A stretch of 5,709 nt of DNA from an uncultured Coriobacteriaceae bacterium (lineage in GTDB: Bacteria; Actinomycetota; Coriobacteriia; Coriobacteriales; UMGS124): positions 1 through 5,709 of the forward strand of contig USJP01000128.1 in the NCBI GenBank assembly GCA_900555105.1, given 5' to 3'. A program made the translations under genes and the position numbers. Each line of letters begins with the position of its first letter. The first letter of the stretch is position 1. This document shows, in pieces, positions 4,374-5,709 of the stretch. The notes beneath the pieces were generated by a model. That model was not told where the DNA came from. It saw nothing but the letters and a program-made list of their open reading frames with translations, and made no database searches.

Positions 4374-5709
4374 GCCGTCGTGAAGACCCTCGGATTTGCT
4401 TATTGCGAAAAGAGTTGCGCGTGCACGTGGCGCTCTGCTCGGGGCCTGCTCGCGCTTTTCTTCGCGGTGCTGTGCGCCGCGGCGTGCATGAGTTGCGGTA
4501 TGGCGGGCGCCGCCGAGGTCCAGGCGCAAGACAGCCAGAGCAGCGATGAGCTTACCAGCCTTGTCTTGGGCAACTTCGTGCTGCGCATTTCTTCGGATGC
4601 GACGTTTGAGAGGCTGGGTTCAAGCGACGTCGATGCCGAGCTGCAAAAATCAAACGTTTTTGATGAGGCGGTCGATCGGGGCGCCCTGTGTCGCATCGAT
4701 GCGGCCGATGGAACGACCGTATATGCGTATGCGTGCCGGGCGCTCATGGACACCGGCGATGTGGATTGGGCAAACCGGACAACGGACGAGGTCGTGCTGC
4801 AGGAGCGCGGCGAGTGGTTTGCCGGCCAGCTCTTGTACAGCGATGCCCTGTTGACGACCGCAGTGCACTATGTCGGTTGTTTGCATTACGATGTGGAGGA
4901 GCAACCGCTGACGTTCTTCTGCTTTAGCAGCTATGTGCTGCGGGCGGGTTGTGCCGTGGGGTTTGTTCCCCTTCCCTCTGGCTATGTCTCCGTAATTGCC
5001 TTTGTGTTCGATCTTTCCCAGAGCGCAGGCGCCGTGTTGCTTGTGGACAGCGTGGTTCCCCTGTTGGAAGTGGGCAATGGGTTTACAACGGCAGAAATCA
5101 TTAAGGCTGTTTTTGAAGAAGACTACGAGGCGAGCGGGGATGCGCTTGCGTTGTATGGCATAACGTATGGTGACGAGGAGACCGGCCCTTATAAGGACGG
5201 CTATTACGAAAGCTCCATGCGTAGTTGGACGGGCTACTCCCCCATGGCGCGCATCCAGGTGACCGACGGCAAGGTCGTCGCTGTCGAGGTTGCTGGTAAC
5301 CTTGCATACCTTGGTTTTGGCACGGCCGCTTTGGAGCAGCTCCCTTCAGCCATTGTGGCTGCCAATGGCATTGAGGGAGTCGATGCTGTTTCCGGTGCGA
5401 CCCTGACGAGCGAGTTTATTCTTAGCGCCACGCAGGATTGCCTGGTGCAGGCCACAGCGTGCCCGTTTGACACGGTGGCGCGCAAAGGGGTCTTGCCGCA
5501 GGCTGAAGTTGACTTCGGGACATGCTACCGTTGCCATGACGACAATCTCGAAAAGGCAAATCATGCCCCCAGCAGGTGGCAGTCTACCGAGGATCAGGTC
5601 ATCGACCCCCATGACATACCTGCAATTTATGTTCACGATAGCTTGAACATCACTTGCGACGATTGCCATGCTGTGGGCGAGGCTCCCGTCATGATGTGCG
5701 CCCAGTGCC
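4362..5709 (+). CDS. Secreted FMN-binding multiheme cytochrome c (flavocytochrome), 3' end outside window
   Basis: The frame is open from 4362 to the right edge (449 codons plus one base). The first in-frame stop upstream is TGA at 4320. Residues 1-27 are a cysteine-bearing n-region with R24 and R27; 28-50 (LLALFFAVLCAAA core) is a signal peptide or anchor, with possible cleavage after AGA (48-50). Residues about 57-275 form a domain I do not recognise. Residues about 280-361 resemble the FMN-binding domain of NqrC/RnfG type: GYYESS, IQVTDGKVVAVEV, and D341-AVSGAT, in which T347 fits the Dxx(S/T)GA(T/S) site where ApbE attaches FMN. CYRCH (388-392) and CDDCH (432-436) are heme c sites; CAQC (446-449) is followed by a codon starting with C, as expected for a third CxxCH. 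H401, H417 and H425 are possible distal ligands. Export and heme attachment place it outside the membrane, where it probably relays electrons between a membrane quinol or FMN donor and a terminal reductase or acceptor. No ApbE, reductase or heme-lyase gene is in view. Confidence 0.88.
   Translation, partial: MNGGAVVKTLGFAYCEKSCACTWRSARGLLALFFAVLCAAACMSCGMAGAAEVQAQDSQSSDELTSLVLGNFVLRISSDATFERLGSSDVDAELQKSNVFDEAVDRGALCRIDAADGTTVYAYACRALMDTGDVDWANRTTDEVVLQERGEWFAGQLLYSDALLTTAVHYVGCLHYDVEEQPLTFFCFSSYVLRAGCAVGFVPLPSGYVSVIAFVFDLSQSAGAVLLVDSVVPLLEVGNGFTTAEIIKAVFEEDYEASGDALALYGITYGDEETGPYKDGYYESSMRSWTGYSPMARIQVTDGKVVAVEVAGNLAYLGFGTAALEQLPSAIVAANGIEGVDAVSGATLTSEFILSATQDCLVQATACPFDTVARKGVLPQAEVDFGTCYRCHDDNLEKANHAPSRWQSTEDQVIDPHDIPAIYVHDSLNITCDDCHAVGEAPVMMCAQC

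Noticed and set aside
4470..4500. Lipoprotein signal in the flavocytochrome leader
   Set aside because: Neither AAAC nor CMSC fits the [LVI][ASTVI][GAS]C pattern, so a signal peptidase I site or an anchor is more likely.

Overview
The window holds two functional blocks: a type IV (McrBC) restriction operon on the minus strand, and a redox block made of a minus-strand aldo/keto reductase with ferredoxin-type clusters plus a divergent plus-strand secreted flavocytochrome that runs off the right edge. No tRNA, rRNA, CRISPR array, insertion sequence or attachment site is visible. The redox content (a covalent-FMN domain joined to a multiheme cytochrome c, and an iron-sulfur aldo/keto reductase), the good Shine-Dalgarno sites and the G+C-rich coding sequence suggest an anaerobic bacterium. 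A gut actinobacterium of the class Coriobacteriia (Eggerthellaceae-like) is my best inference, but no phylogenetic marker is present.

Left block (22-2759, minus strand, read right to left): mcrB (403 aa, 1548-2759) overlaps mcrC (346 aa, 511-1551) by four bases. After a 126-base gap comes a small gene of uncertain family (120 aa, 22-384) with its own strong ribosome binding site. McrB carries the AAA+ nucleotide-binding core with the NTAD motif. McrC carries the PD-(D/E)xK nuclease residues. Together they should make a nucleotide-driven endonuclease that cuts modified foreign DNA. The McrB N-terminal region, which would choose the target, does not look like that of E. coli McrB. No methyltransferase gene is in view, which fits type IV restriction. 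Base composition drops in this block (hand count 23/60 G+C at 2461-2520 against 44/60 at 3421-3480), consistent with horizontal acquisition of the defence genes.

Spacer 2760-2979 holds the mcrB ribosome binding site, a cluster of ATACGC hexamers around a possible -10 element, and a 10-bp perfect hairpin just after the reductase stop codon.

Right block (2980-5709): the reductase gene (388 aa, 2980-4146) encodes an AKR barrel with D/Y/K/H catalytic residues and two CxxCxxCxxxCP cluster motifs at the C-terminus. Across a 215-base divergent spacer, the plus-strand gene from 4362 encodes an exported protein: leader, an unrecognised domain of about 220 residues, an FMN-binding domain with the flavinylation motif DAVSGAT, then at least two and probably three heme c sites before the window ends. 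This last gene is the most unusual object here. It looks like an electron-carrying component of an extracytosolic respiratory or reductase system whose partners would lie to the right.
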